The notes beneath the pieces are model-generated. The model was given only the letters and a program-made list of their open reading frames with translations, had not been told where the DNA came from and made no database searches. From IMG/VR virus record IMGVR_UViG_3300031972_001850, positions 1-47,930 of that record: a DNA stretch of 47,930 nucleotides. The stretch is one strand, 5' to 3'. Positions 8,525 through 17,213 of this stretch are shown here, piece by piece. Position 1 is the stretch's first letter. Each line of letters starts with the position of its first letter. The translations under genes and the position numbers were made by a program. Origin of the DNA: a virus.

Positions 8525-9072
8525 AGAAGAACAAGACGTTGAACAAGTTCTTCAAGGCTTATAGGCCAGATCAGATTGACGCGATGATGGACATGCTCAA
8601 TATGCTGATGCCTCTAGGCGTTGATACTACGAACTTGATAGAAGGTGCTAGAGTTATCGTCAACAACAAACGTCGACGAGGTGTCACAGATCCCGTAGAA
8701 CGTGAGAGGATCAGGGACGCGAACAAGAAAGAGAAGTACCGCAGGGAACAGAGAGAAAAGCGAGAGGCAATGATGAAGCTGGAGCCTCTGGCATTGATTG
8801 GTTTCTGTGAGTGCGGTGGGCTAATGGGCGGTGAGGTTGTCAAGGGTTGTCACAACAACAGGATTTTTTACAAGGAGTGTGATACCTGTGACTACTACGC
8901 GGAACTGGTAGAACATGCGTGGGGACTTGAAGATTTAGTACGCGGAGGATTTGAGGAAGAAATCGAAGAAGTGGAAGAAGAAGAAGAGCAGCCTCTTGAG
9001 ATCATCGAGGTTCTTCCGGCTCAACCACGTTCGCTTTGGAAAGAGTGGATCAATAAACTAAAAGGAGTGTAA
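8515..9072 (+). CDS. Hypothetical zinc-binding protein with acidic tail
   Basis: This 185-residue protein starts at ATG 8515 behind GGAGGTGGAGG and overlaps the previous gene by 10 bases. A basic helical region (about 50-95) is followed by a Cys cluster (CEC, C, CDTC at about 101-128) that could bind zinc. A run of Glu at about 155-165 comes next. It lies between the Cys-rich protein and ejection proteins. It may be an assembly factor or a minor virion part. Confidence 0.7.
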   Translation: MVLKKNKTLNKFFKAYRPDQIDAMMDMLNMLMPLGVDTTNLIEGARVIVNNKRRRGVTDPVERERIRDANKKEKYRREQREKREAMMKLEPLALIGFCECGGLMGGEVVKGCHNNRIFYKECDTCDYYAELVEHAWGLEDLVRGGFEEEIEEVEEEEEQPLEIIEVLPAQPRSLWKEWINKLKGV

Positions 9073-9073
9073 C

Positions 9074-10018
9074 ATGGCTCAACCGGGATACCCTGCGCAG
9101 GTCAGAAGCGGTCTGCTTGGTCAGTATCAACCGAGACAACCAGGAACAGCATCAACTGAATTTGGAGCTGGTCGTGGTGCGAGAACAGGAGTATCAGCTA
9201 GTCAGTTCAGCGCACCAGACTTGAACCAATTGACACAGAAGTACGCAGCTGGTGCACCACAGGTGGATATTCAGACAGATCCTACCAAGCTTTATGAAGG
9301 AATGGCTGGTGGGTTCCGTGCTGATACAGAGGGTTTGTTGACTACTGCTGGTCAACAGGCGATCTCTCAGGCTGCCACTGCTGGTCGTGAGGTCAGTGAT
9401 GTGGTGGCGAGATACCTACCTGAAGCAGTGAGAGCATACGCTGGTGCTGCTGGTGATGTGGCTGCTGCTGCTGGTAAGATGGGAAGTCAGGCCGAGGTTG
9501 CCAAGACCCAGGCGGAACAGGTCAGACACGAATCCGCACAGGCAATGGCTAGGTTTGACGCTGCCCAAGCACAACAGCAGCATCAATTCGTACAGAGACT
9601 TGAGACAGAGTACCAGATGCACAAGGAAACTCTGGACAACAACCTCAAGATCGCTATGTCTCGCGCGACTACAGACAAGGAAATCGCACAGGCACAGAAC
9701 GCGCATAACATGGCTATGAATCAAATGAACCAGCAGATGCAGCAGAGAACCATGCAGTATCAAGAACAACAGAAGAACGCGCGGCAGTCTCAGCAGCTCA
9801 AGCTCTATGACCAATACTACGGTGGTCAAGCGCAGAACAGACAACAGCAGTTAGAGTTTGACATGATGAAGTATGGTCAAAGTCAACAGGCTCCCTACAC
9901 ACCTACAGTAGGCAGTAGGGCAACCTCTGCTACTAATGAACCTGTGACTGCTGTACCTACCCTAAGACGACCAAGCGGATATTCCAGTCCTACTGGAATA
10001 CCTATGTACAGCATATAG
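9074..10018 (+). CDS. Probable internal virion (ejection) protein, gp14-like
   Basis: This 314-residue protein has an Ala- and Gly-rich first half and a Gln/Met-rich helical region (about 170-270, for example QMNQQMQQRTMQYQEQQ). This matches the general look of the small ejection proteins that sit inside podovirus capsids. It is the first of three such genes in a row, followed by larger ones, the same order as gp14-gp15-gp16. The call rests on composition and order. Confidence 0.6.
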   Translation: MAQPGYPAQVRSGLLGQYQPRQPGTASTEFGAGRGARTGVSASQFSAPDLNQLTQKYAAGAPQVDIQTDPTKLYEGMAGGFRADTEGLLTTAGQQAISQAATAGREVSDVVARYLPEAVRAYAGAAGDVAAAAGKMGSQAEVAKTQAEQVRHESAQAMARFDAAQAQQQHQFVQRLETEYQMHKETLDNNLKIAMSRATTDKEIAQAQNAHNMAMNQMNQQMQQRTMQYQEQQKNARQSQQLKLYDQYYGGQAQNRQQQLEFDMMKYGQSQQAPYTPTVGSRATSATNEPVTAVPTLRRPSGYSSPTGIPMYSI

Positions 10019-10027
10019 GAGACAATC

Positions 10028-11089
10028 ATGGCATACATACCACCGACACCTGACATAAGAAGAAGTCGGCCGGAGTTGTTCATGAAGCATCTCCCGGCTG
10101 GTCAAGATTATCCCAGCGAGTTCAGACCACATGAGGCTGGTAGTGTTCTCAGACAGCAAAGAGAAGCATCTGCTGCCTCTTGGCCTGAGTTGAAACAAGA
10201 GCTTCTAGGAATGCTCCAGGGACAGAAGCCTAAATACTACACAGGCACCGATCTCACCGAGGAAGAGCGAGAGCATAACAAGATGGTTATGGCTTGGCAC
10301 TCTCCTGGTGGGTTGTCTGCTATAGAGACAGGCAAGTACCGTGAGTTTCAACAGAAGCTGACCCTGGTGCAGAGAGCTGAAGCTAGACTTGGTGCTCTTG
10401 AGAAGCAGTTGATCCAAATCCACAAGGAGAAAGATGCTTACCCCAAGGGATTGCGCATGGGTCTGGAGAAGAGCTACAACTCAGCTGTTGATAGACTGGA
10501 CAACTTGCTCAAGGGAATTGACGCTGATGTCTCTGGACTACCAAAGTACACTGGTGAAGGGAAGCTTAAGCTTGAAGGTTATGAAGAGGAACCGAGCTGG
10601 CTCACCAAGGGAATCCAACGTTTGATGCAGGAGATTAGTCCATCTGCTCAAGAAGCGTCGCCCTTTGTACAGCCAGAACGACAGCCTTGGAAAATGGGTG
10701 TGACAGACGCAGAGGCAATGGCCGGTGGAGAAGAAGCACCACCGCAAATCCCTCCGTTCGCTCAACCACAACCTGCACCACAAGCTGCCCCTATCCAACC
10801 ACCGGAGCAGGAAATGCAGGAGATGACCAAGCAGTTAGTTCCTGCTGAAGTCGCCCTCAGAGAAACGCTCGGGGATGAAGCAGATGAGGTAATCGAAGAG
10901 ATCAAGAGAACATCCGGAGATCCTGGTGAGCGGCTAGACCATGCGCTCATGAAGATTCTGGAGAAAGACCCACTTAATATCACAGCCAAGAAGATGAGAG
11001 CTGCGAGAGCTGCACGTAAGATGGCGGCTCAACGTGCGGCTGGTACCACTGGTACCTACGAACAACTTGGCGGATTCATGCAACAATAG
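10028..11089 (+). CDS. Probable internal virion (ejection) protein, gp15-like
   Basis: This 353-residue protein is mostly charged helix. It has a Pro/Gln-rich linker (about 237-265, PPQIPPFAQPQPAPQAAP) and a helical C-terminus. Position between the two other ejection-type proteins supports a role in the internal core. GGAGACAATC precedes the start. No catalytic motif is seen. Confidence 0.55.
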   Translation: MAYIPPTPDIRRSRPELFMKHLPAGQDYPSEFRPHEAGSVLRQQREASAASWPELKQELLGMLQGQKPKYYTGTDLTEEEREHNKMVMAWHSPGGLSAIETGKYREFQQKLTLVQRAEARLGALEKQLIQIHKEKDAYPKGLRMGLEKSYNSAVDRLDNLLKGIDADVSGLPKYTGEGKLKLEGYEEEPSWLTKGIQRLMQEISPSAQEASPFVQPERQPWKMGVTDAEAMAGGEEAPPQIPPFAQPQPAPQAAPIQPPEQEMQEMTKQLVPAEVALRETLGDEADEVIEEIKRTSGDPGERLDHALMKILEKDPLNITAKKMRAARAARKMAAQRAAGTTGTYEQLGGFMQQ

Positions 11090-11097
11090 GAGAAGAG

Positions 11098-14000
11098 ATG
11101 CCTAGTTTACTTGATGATCTAGCCAAAACTACATTGTCTGCCAGTCTCACGGCTGGTGCACATGCGGTGAAGGGTGCTAGTCTTGGGTTGTTAGACCCTA
11201 CTCCTGATGTTGCGGCAGCTCTGGGGGAGGAAGTGTACGAAGCTCCCCCAGCATGGGCTAAGGCAGGAGCAGAGATCGCTGGTTCATTCGTGCCTGTGAC
11301 AGGTGCGCTGAAAGCAGCTAGGGTGGCTATCCCTGGTGTGGGGATGGTTCCCAAAGTGCTTCAGGGATTTACTGCTGGTGCTGGTCTTGGTGCTGCACGA
11401 GGCTTGATAGAAGGCGAGTCTATGGAGGACATACTCAAAGGCTCGTTGCTTGAGGGTGCTGTCTTCGGTGGACTAGAGGGGTTGATGGGAGTACCTGCTC
11501 TAGTCCGAAAGCACAGACTGAAAGACCTTCAGCGACTATGGGCCAAACATCGTGTGACCTCTAGTGAAGTGCCTACGCTCAACCCCAGGAACATCTCCTC
11601 TAAGTCTCTTGCTGATGAAGGCATGGACTCTGCTATGGATATGTTTCAGGATGTTGCCTCTGGTGGTGCAGCTAAAGATCTCCCAGGTGCGATCAAACTA
11701 TCTCAAGAGTTTTTCCAAAACCCAGACATGCTTCTCTACTTCAAGCTCATGGGCGAGGACGTGACAGTCCAGACGACCGAACGTCTAATCTCAGGGAAGC
11801 TTGATTCTTGGACAGCAGACCAGGTTAAGCTCCGTCTTGCTGACGGTACTTCAGAAGTGTTTGACATGGCTAAGTTCAAGACCAGGAGAGGCGCACAACA
11901 ACTTCGTATGTTTAGAGGCAACCCCGAGACACACCAATTCCCCAGAAATTCCGCTTGGGAGTTGCTAAAATCCAAAGACTCTGTTCGTAGAATGGAAGGC
12001 TACCTCTACAGACAAGGGGTGATGCGGAAGTCTGACTTGAACAAGCTCCGTGGGTATGTGAACCCACGGGTCAAGACTATCGCGGGCTGGACAGAACATG
12101 AGTTGCACACCTACTCGTCCTATCTACAGAAGCTCAAAGCGGGTGAGGTTCTCCCCGAACAAATTACAGAACAGATGTTGATCTACGGCCCTGCTGAAAC
12201 TAATGTCAGGGTAGGGTTCTTGACTACTCTACAACCAGCACGTTGGATGTTTGAGAAGCTGGGACAAAAGATCCCCTGGATGATGCACGAGTTCTTTGAC
12301 CCTGCGTTGAAGGCAGTGGCTAACAGGAACTTCCATCAGGTGAAGTTGATGGACAGGGTACGGAAGATCAGTGAAGGGTTGAACCGTAACCAGTTGAAGA
12401 AGATCTATGAGCTTGATGCAAAAATCGCTAAGCAGTTGAAGGTAGCTGTCTCTGACCCGAAGTACCTCCAGGCTCGTATTGACTTGATGGATGATCTCTA
12501 CAAACCTGTGGTGAAAGAGATGGGAGCTTCCACTGCTGCGAGGCTGCGAAAAGCTCACGAGGATTTCCGACAGATGTTTGATGAGATGTTCAACGAGCTT
12601 GTCAAGTTGGGTGTCCTGCCTAAGAAACGGTACATCAAGGAATACTGGCCGTTGCTCAGGGACGAGTCTGTGATAAGTTTCCTCTTTGGTGGTACGAAAA
12701 CGCCACTGGTTCCTGAACTACCCAAGCACGTCAAGGGATTCATGGAGCACGTAAGAAAGGGATTAATTGAAAATCCCCAGACCGATATTCTAAAGCTAAG
12801 TCAGATTTACATCAGTACGTTCACAAAGCTCAAGCATCTGCGTCCTGAGGTTAGTAAGATGTACAAGACCTTCAAGGACTTCAAGGTCAAGTCAGATGTT
12901 CGAGATATAATGAAGCACTACATGGCCCGACAGATGGGCATCCCATCGGTGATGGACCACAGACTAGCAGGAACGCTGGCCCACCTAGGGAGCTACATGC
13001 CTGTAGTAGGTAAGATTTTCAAGAACATGTCTACCAAAGGCATGGTGCAGATGGCAGGTTTTCTCAACAACCTGCCCTACTACGCTCACATGGGATTGAG
13101 ACCGTTTGCTGCTGCTCGAAACTTACTCCAGCCTATGATCACCACTGGTCCTATGATTGGTAACAGGTGGTTGATCCATGGGTACAGAAAGTTGCTAAGT
13201 GGTAAGAACCGTCAATACATCAAAGACATCAAGGGCTTGCAGGAATCTCTTGGGGAGTACAGTCGAAGGACGTTGATACGACCCGGGAAGCTTGACAAGT
13301 TTGGCAATGGTTTGATGTGGATGTTCCGCAAGTCGGATGAGATGAACCGTATGGTTTCTGGTCTTGGTATGGCTGCTAAGTTTGACCACTTCTACACGAA
13401 GCTTGGCATGACAGAGGAGTTCTTCACCAAGATCAAGTTGCGCAGGTTCCGACCTTCGGTGAGAAAGACCATTCGAGACAAGGCTAAGGTTTATAGAGCA
13501 CTTGATGAAATGTATCGCTTTAAGTACAAGAAGGGTTCTCCTGCTTACTCAAGAGTGAACAAGATCATCAAGGAATTCTCGCATGGGGAGAAGTACGTGA
13601 CTCCTGGTGATGTGGTCAAAGACATCCGTGACTCTATTGCTAAGGAGGCTATTGGTGATACTCAGTGGTTGTATGGTAAGGAGCAGTCACCTCTGTTTGG
13701 CTACCGTGCGGGAGTGCCAGGGCGAATGGCTATGACATATCAGACATGGTGGTTAAACTATCTTGAGTTCACCAAAAACTTAGGACGGCTTGCCAAGGGT
13801 CGGGACTACGTGCCACTAGCTACGGCTATGGCAAACAATCTTGTGCTCTTGTTTGCTGTTACTCAAGTGCTAGACTGGAGTGTACAGAAGGGCTTGAGGA
13901 CAATCGCGCTTGGCCCATTCACAGGTAAGGTTCCCTTTGTAGAAGGTGAAGCACCTCCCCAGATTGATCCGTTCATTAAGATGTTAGGCGGAATTCGTGC

Positions 14001-14223
14001 TGCTCTTGGTGGCGATATTGATGGAATGGAGAAGCGATTTGAGACAGCTCTGAAGAAGGCATGGGATAACTTCATACCAGGATCTCTGGTGTATAAGGAA
14101 CTTGCGCGAATAGGAGAAGTCCCTCAACTGAAACCGTTTGGACAACGCCTGACACCAAAGGCATCAAAACAGTATGCTACACCAGCAGAGAAACTGCAGA
14201 GTGTCTTTGGAGGTGGGAGGTAA
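11098..14223 (+). CDS. Large internal virion (ejection) protein, gp16-like
   Basis: This 1041-residue protein is the largest in the window. The first about 120 residues are Ala/Gly-rich with hydrophobic, membrane-active segments. Long helical and basic regions follow, with another hydrophobic stretch near residue 910 (NNLVLLFAVTQVLDW). Size, membrane-like segments and last place in the ejection gene set fit the large core protein that forms the DNA channel through the cell envelope. No lytic transglycosylase motif was found. GGAGAAGAG precedes the start. Confidence 0.6.
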   Translation: MPSLLDDLAKTTLSASLTAGAHAVKGASLGLLDPTPDVAAALGEEVYEAPPAWAKAGAEIAGSFVPVTGALKAARVAIPGVGMVPKVLQGFTAGAGLGAARGLIEGESMEDILKGSLLEGAVFGGLEGLMGVPALVRKHRLKDLQRLWAKHRVTSSEVPTLNPRNISSKSLADEGMDSAMDMFQDVASGGAAKDLPGAIKLSQEFFQNPDMLLYFKLMGEDVTVQTTERLISGKLDSWTADQVKLRLADGTSEVFDMAKFKTRRGAQQLRMFRGNPETHQFPRNSAWELLKSKDSVRRMEGYLYRQGVMRKSDLNKLRGYVNPRVKTIAGWTEHELHTYSSYLQKLKAGEVLPEQITEQMLIYGPAETNVRVGFLTTLQPARWMFEKLGQKIPWMMHEFFDPALKAVANRNFHQVKLMDRVRKISEGLNRNQLKKIYELDAKIAKQLKVAVSDPKYLQARIDLMDDLYKPVVKEMGASTAARLRKAHEDFRQMFDEMFNELVKLGVLPKKRYIKEYWPLLRDESVISFLFGGTKTPLVPELPKHVKGFMEHVRKGLIENPQTDILKLSQIYISTFTKLKHLRPEVSKMYKTFKDFKVKSDVRDIMKHYMARQMGIPSVMDHRLAGTLAHLGSYMPVVGKIFKNMSTKGMVQMAGFLNNLPYYAHMGLRPFAAARNLLQPMITTGPMIGNRWLIHGYRKLLSGKNRQYIKDIKGLQESLGEYSRRTLIRPGKLDKFGNGLMWMFRKSDEMNRMVSGLGMAAKFDHFYTKLGMTEEFFTKIKLRRFRPSVRKTIRDKAKVYRALDEMYRFKYKKGSPAYSRVNKIIKEFSHGEKYVTPGDVVKDIRDSIAKEAIGDTQWLYGKEQSPLFGYRAGVPGRMAMTYQTWWLNYLEFTKNLGRLAKGRDYVPLATAMANNLVLLFAVTQVLDWSVQKGLRTIALGPFTGKVPFVEGEAPPQIDPFIKMLGGIRAALGGDIDGMEKRFETALKKAWDNFIPGSLVYKELARIGEVPQLKPFGQRLTPKASKQYATPAEKLQSVFGGGR

Positions 14224-14225
14224 CG

Positions 14226-14441
14226 ATGAAGTGGATTGGTGCTGCCGTGAAGGGGGTGGGTAAGATAGTCAATCTCCCTGAACAAGTTGAGAAAGTACAG
14301 GATCGGATGGACGATATTCAAACCCACCTGCTGTCATGTGTAACCCAAGGGGAGTTGACTCGGGAGTTCGAGCTACATAGAGAAGCGACCTCGGGTAAGC
14401 TTGACTTGGTGATTGACCTGTTGAAGAAGAACGGAAGTTAG
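14226..14441 (+). CDS. Small coiled-coil protein
   Basis: This 71-residue protein has an amphipathic start (MKWIGAAVKGVGKIV) and heptad-like repeats in VEKVQDRMDDIQTHLLS. It is the last plus-strand gene before the terminator, two bases after the large ejection protein. It could be a minor virion part or a lysis accessory. No family was recognised. Confidence 0.65.
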   Translation: MKWIGAAVKGVGKIVNLPEQVEKVQDRMDDIQTHLLSCVTQGELTREFELHREATSGKLDLVIDLLKKNGS

Positions 14442-14448
14442 AAAGGAA

Positions 14449-14479
14449 GGGGAGTAGCTAACAACTACTCCCCTTTTTT
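14449..14479 (+). terminator. Rho-independent terminator between convergent blocks
   Basis: A perfect nine-base stem GGGGAGTAG/CTACTCCCC (449-457 and 465-473) with a seven-base loop is followed by six T. It ends the virion operon. On the other strand the stem is followed by a weaker pyrimidine-rich tract, so it may also stop leftward transcripts arriving from 14482. Confidence 0.92.
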
Positions 14480-14481
14480 CG

Positions 14482-14865
14482 TTAGGCAGGGTGTTTCTTC
14501 AGCTCTGGGTGATACTTCTCAATGTGTTGTTTGAATTGATATTCGGCAAGCCCTTCTACAAATGCTTTGGCGTTGTCGATGTTAGAAAATATAAAAGGCG
14601 CAGCAACCAACTGTCCATGGCGTAAGATGACAGCGTGAAAGCCTTCATGTTTCTCACACCAGATAACCATCCCAAATGCCTGGTCAGGGTGTTTCTTCAA
14701 CTGATACCAGGTAACGGTCCTCCCATCAGGGAGAGTACCCTCTACCCATTCAAGATCATCAGGTGTGAATGTGTGAGTTGCGTTGGCCCCTACTAGGGTG
14801 ACGACACAGAGAATCACTGCTATCGTCAACAAGATCATCAAAGCTCGTTCAAGTATTCCTGGCAT
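14482..14865 (-). CDS. Exported or membrane-anchored hypothetical protein
   Basis: This 127-residue protein starts at 14865 with AGGAGG. Residues about 8-28 are hydrophobic (MILLTIAVILCVVTLVG), followed by ANA that could be a signal peptidase site. The rest is a soluble domain with TLPDGRTVTWYQ and several His near the end. It is the last leftward gene. A function in the envelope or periplasm is likely. No lytic motif is seen. Confidence 0.7.
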   Translation of the reverse strand: MPGILERALMILLTIAVILCVVTLVGANATHTFTPDDLEWVEGTLPDGRTVTWYQLKKHPDQAFGMVIWCEKHEGFHAVILRHGQLVAAPFIFSNIDNAKAFVEGLAEYQFKQHIEKYHPELKKHPA

Positions 14866-14981
14866 TATTTTCCTCCTAACTTTTTGAGTGTCCGCACGAA
14901 GATACACATCACGTCCTGCAAAGACAGTTCAACATCTTGCGGTGTCGTTGATGCCCATCTGTTAGCAATCTCTTCATACAT
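14865..14981 (-). CDS. Micro-protein coupled to the exported protein
   Basis: This 38-residue frame runs from ATG 14981 behind AAAAGG to a TAA that shares its last base with the next ATG (TAATG). It reads MYEEIANRWASTTPQD and ends KKLGGK, with the ribosome site of the next gene inside its last codons. The tight coupling supports a real gene. Function is unknown. Confidence 0.5.
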   Translation of the reverse strand: MYEEIANRWASTTPQDVELSLQDVMCIFVRTLKKLGGK

Positions 14982-15001
14982 TAAAACCTTTTTCTGGTCA
15001 A

Positions 15002-16177
15002 CTAGTTCTTCACGTACCATAGGACTCTTCCTTTCACTTCGTCCCTAAGCCAACCTTCAGCGCCAAGTTGAACAAGCGCAACGTCCTGTTCTTGTAGCAT
15101 GATACCGTTGTTGTAACAGTATTTAGTTACCTCAGAGCGATTGGCCTTGCCTCCTTTCTTGATAATGAAGGCACGTATCTTGTCAACGGTTTCGACGTAC
15201 TGAGCTGACTTCGCTGTGGCCTGGTAGACCTTAGCTAAGTGAGGCTCAAGCATTTCTATCATATCAACTGCTGCATCGAAGTGTCTCTCCTCTACTAGCA
15301 GTGAGTCTCCTTCTATCACACTCAACAACATCATGACCTTGAAGATCATTTCTCCTTTCCTGTTGGCATAGCCTATCCTACGAGGATCATCTACAGTGTT
15401 CACTACTTGTGTACGGTGGTGTGTGTACCAGTCAGCATACGCTTTGTGTGCTTCATCTGTCAGTTTGAATTCTCCTTTCAGTAAGGCCATTTCGTTAAGG
15501 TCATGGACAAGGCTTTTCTCTATCTCAGGATCAAGGTCGGGTATATCTTCAGGGAAGGGGAAGCATCTTTTAGTGTCGTCTGAGTAAACCCAAATCACTC
15601 TTGATGCAAACCCCCCGCGTATCACTTCAGGTGGCATGATGTCCACCAGGATGTCGGGGACTACCCCCCAGAGTCCAGTGGCGTAGGGGTTGATGACGTT
15701 CTCCAACCCCCTGAGTTGAGTTCCACCTGCACCTCCACTCTTGCAATCCCACATACGTATCAACAGCGGGATCAAATCCTCTGCGTACTTGGCCCTACGA
15801 AAGAAAGCCGGAGCTTCATCCCCAATGATCAAGAACGGTGTACGTCCTGGATTATATTGGGCTGTCACTGCCGCTAGAGTGGAGACCAAAAAAGGTGCAG
15901 TGTGGAACGTGTCTATGACATAGGGAGGATCTTGCATTTGCTTAACAAGTTCTTCCCCTATGTTAATCGCACTGGACTTCTTTGTCCCTGGTGGCCCGAC
16001 CAGAAATGTGTAGAGGTTAGGCCAAGTAATGAATTTCTTTCTGTCCCTGTAGACTTGTCTCTTGAGAACAGCAGACACGATGGTCAATCCAACCCACAGG
16101 TGGTACTCTTGTGGAGCCTCTGACATACTCGTAAATTCAATGTACTTGGCTAACCAGTTAGTACACTTACGCGCCAT
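15002..16177 (-). CDS. Primase/helicase-like ATPase (DUF3987-type)
   Basis: This 391-residue protein has a Walker A GPPGTKKSS at residues 61-69 and a Walker B FLIIGDEA at 115-122. SRVIWVY at about 202 could be an arginine-finger region. The pattern fits phage DUF3987 or virulence-E-type helicase-like proteins that work at replication forks. A winged-helix-like end (KANRSEVTKYCYNNG) may bind DNA. No primase domain is fused to it and none was found elsewhere. It overlaps the upstream gene by 11 bases. Confidence 0.75.
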   Translation of the reverse strand: MARKCTNWLAKYIEFTSMSEAPQEYHLWVGLTIVSAVLKRQVYRDRKKFITWPNLYTFLVGPPGTKKSSAINIGEELVKQMQDPPYVIDTFHTAPFLVSTLAAVTAQYNPGRTPFLIIGDEAPAFFRRAKYAEDLIPLLIRMWDCKSGGAGGTQLRGLENVINPYATGLWGVVPDILVDIMPPEVIRGGFASRVIWVYSDDTKRCFPFPEDIPDLDPEIEKSLVHDLNEMALLKGEFKLTDEAHKAYADWYTHHRTQVVNTVDDPRRIGYANRKGEMIFKVMMLLSVIEGDSLLVEERHFDAAVDMIEMLEPHLAKVYQATAKSAQYVETVDKIRAFIIKKGGKANRSEVTKYCYNNGIMLQEQDVALVQLGAEGWLRDEVKGRVLWYVKN

Positions 16178-16592
16178 CAGATTCGCCCTCTTGCATTGCC
16201 ATCAGTTGTTCTTCTGCTTTGGTTGCCTGGTTAACTATCTGCTTGGCGAAGTTGGGCAAGAACAACAGCCCACAATTCTTACAGATGACAAACGGACACA
16301 CCAACATCTCACGCATGACTGGTATGTTCATGGTGACGACTAGGGGTTTTCCCCTGGTGATGGTTGCTTGCCATTTACAAGAAGGACACTTCGCGCTGTG
16401 TTTTCTGTTCCCTGTCCAGTCTTGGAAGGCCATCATCATCTGCCGTGTGTATGGAGGCAGGCTGTCAATGTCCATCTTTTGTGGTGCCTCTTGTGGTCGT
16501 GGTTGTTGTGCCTCTTGTTCTTCTTTGATTGCCAATCTTCTGTTCATGGCAGCAATTCGTTTGTCCATGTCCTCCATGTCTACTACTGACAT
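16167..16592 (-). CDS. Zinc-ribbon protein
   Basis: This 141-residue protein has an N-terminal coiled-coil-like charged part, then CPSC (about 69-72) and CPFVICKNC (about 99-107) that together can bind one zinc. It lies just before the helicase-like ATPase and overlaps it, so it may act with it at the fork, but that is inference. Confidence 0.7.
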   Translation of the reverse strand: MSVVDMEDMDKRIAAMNRRLAIKEEQEAQQPRPQEAPQKMDIDSLPPYTRQMMMAFQDWTGNRKHSAKCPSCKWQATITRGKPLVVTMNIPVMREMLVCPFVICKNCGLLFLPNFAKQIVNQATKAEEQLMAMQEGESDGA

Positions 16593-16603
16593 TAGTCCAC
16601 CTC

Positions 16604-17200
16604 CTATTCTGGATCAGGGTAATCACCAAATCTTTCTCTCATCGCTTGACACGCATCACAGAAACACCTGTAGGGTACGTGATCATCTCCTAGAGTAGGC
16701 AGCTCTCCAGGAGGTAGTTCAGGTTCGTATTCACCACCGTAAAAACTCATGGGTGGTTCCTTGTACTTCCTGTCATCAAACTCATCATAGATGTAGTCAT
16801 TGTCGTACCTGACAAGCATCATCAACATCGCGGCAGCATGAGCTAGGTGGTGATTACCACTGTCAGGGTCTATTGTCTCTCCCCCATACCATGCGGTCAA
16901 GTGTCTCTGTAACGCACCATAGACTCTTGAGAACTTAATCCCCTTCATCCAGTTGTGTTCACCATACCGTTTGGCACCGAAGGTCAAGGCCCTTCCTAGT
17001 TCATGAGTAAAGATCGGATCAATGAGATCAAGCTTGTTCTTACCAGCATCATCTTTCCGTCCTTCTTCAGTTGGCAAGCTAGCCGCCTCTAGTACCTGTT
17101 CTTGAATCTCCATACCAGTGGCACCACAAGCACTACAAAAATCACCGTGACCAGATTTCCAGTGTGTACCTGGATCACACATTTGTGTTGTCTTGATCAT
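16604..17200 (-). CDS. dATP/dGTP diphosphohydrolase-like protein
   Basis: This 198-residue protein has an N-terminal Cys/His cluster (HWKSGHGDFCSACG, about 13-26). Next comes a domain with KDDAGKNKLDLI (49-60), TFGAKRYGEHNW (73-84), RHLTAWYGGE (99-108) and DPDSGNHHLAHAAA (111-124). This string fits the phage family annotated as dATP/dGTP diphosphohydrolase, N-terminal domain. Members hydrolyse dNTPs and can bias the nucleotide pool. The start at 17200 follows AAAGGAGG; a longer frame to 17230 lacks a site. It sits directly after the DNA polymerase gene. No PurZ-like gene is present, so a modified-base pathway is not supported. Confidence 0.75.
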   Translation of the reverse strand: MIKTTQMCDPGTHWKSGHGDFCSACGATGMEIQEQVLEAASLPTEEGRKDDAGKNKLDLIDPIFTHELGRALTFGAKRYGEHNWMKGIKFSRVYGALQRHLTAWYGGETIDPDSGNHHLAHAAAMLMMLVRYDNDYIYDEFDDRKYKEPPMSFYGGEYEPELPPGELPTLGDDHVPYRCFCDACQAMRERFGDYPDPE

Positions 17201-17213
17201 TCCTTCCTCCTTT

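Noticed and set aside
16604-17200. A 2-aminoadenine (Z) genome pathway.
   Set aside because: Only the diphosphohydrolase-like gene was seen. No PurZ-like gene occurs in the closed genome.
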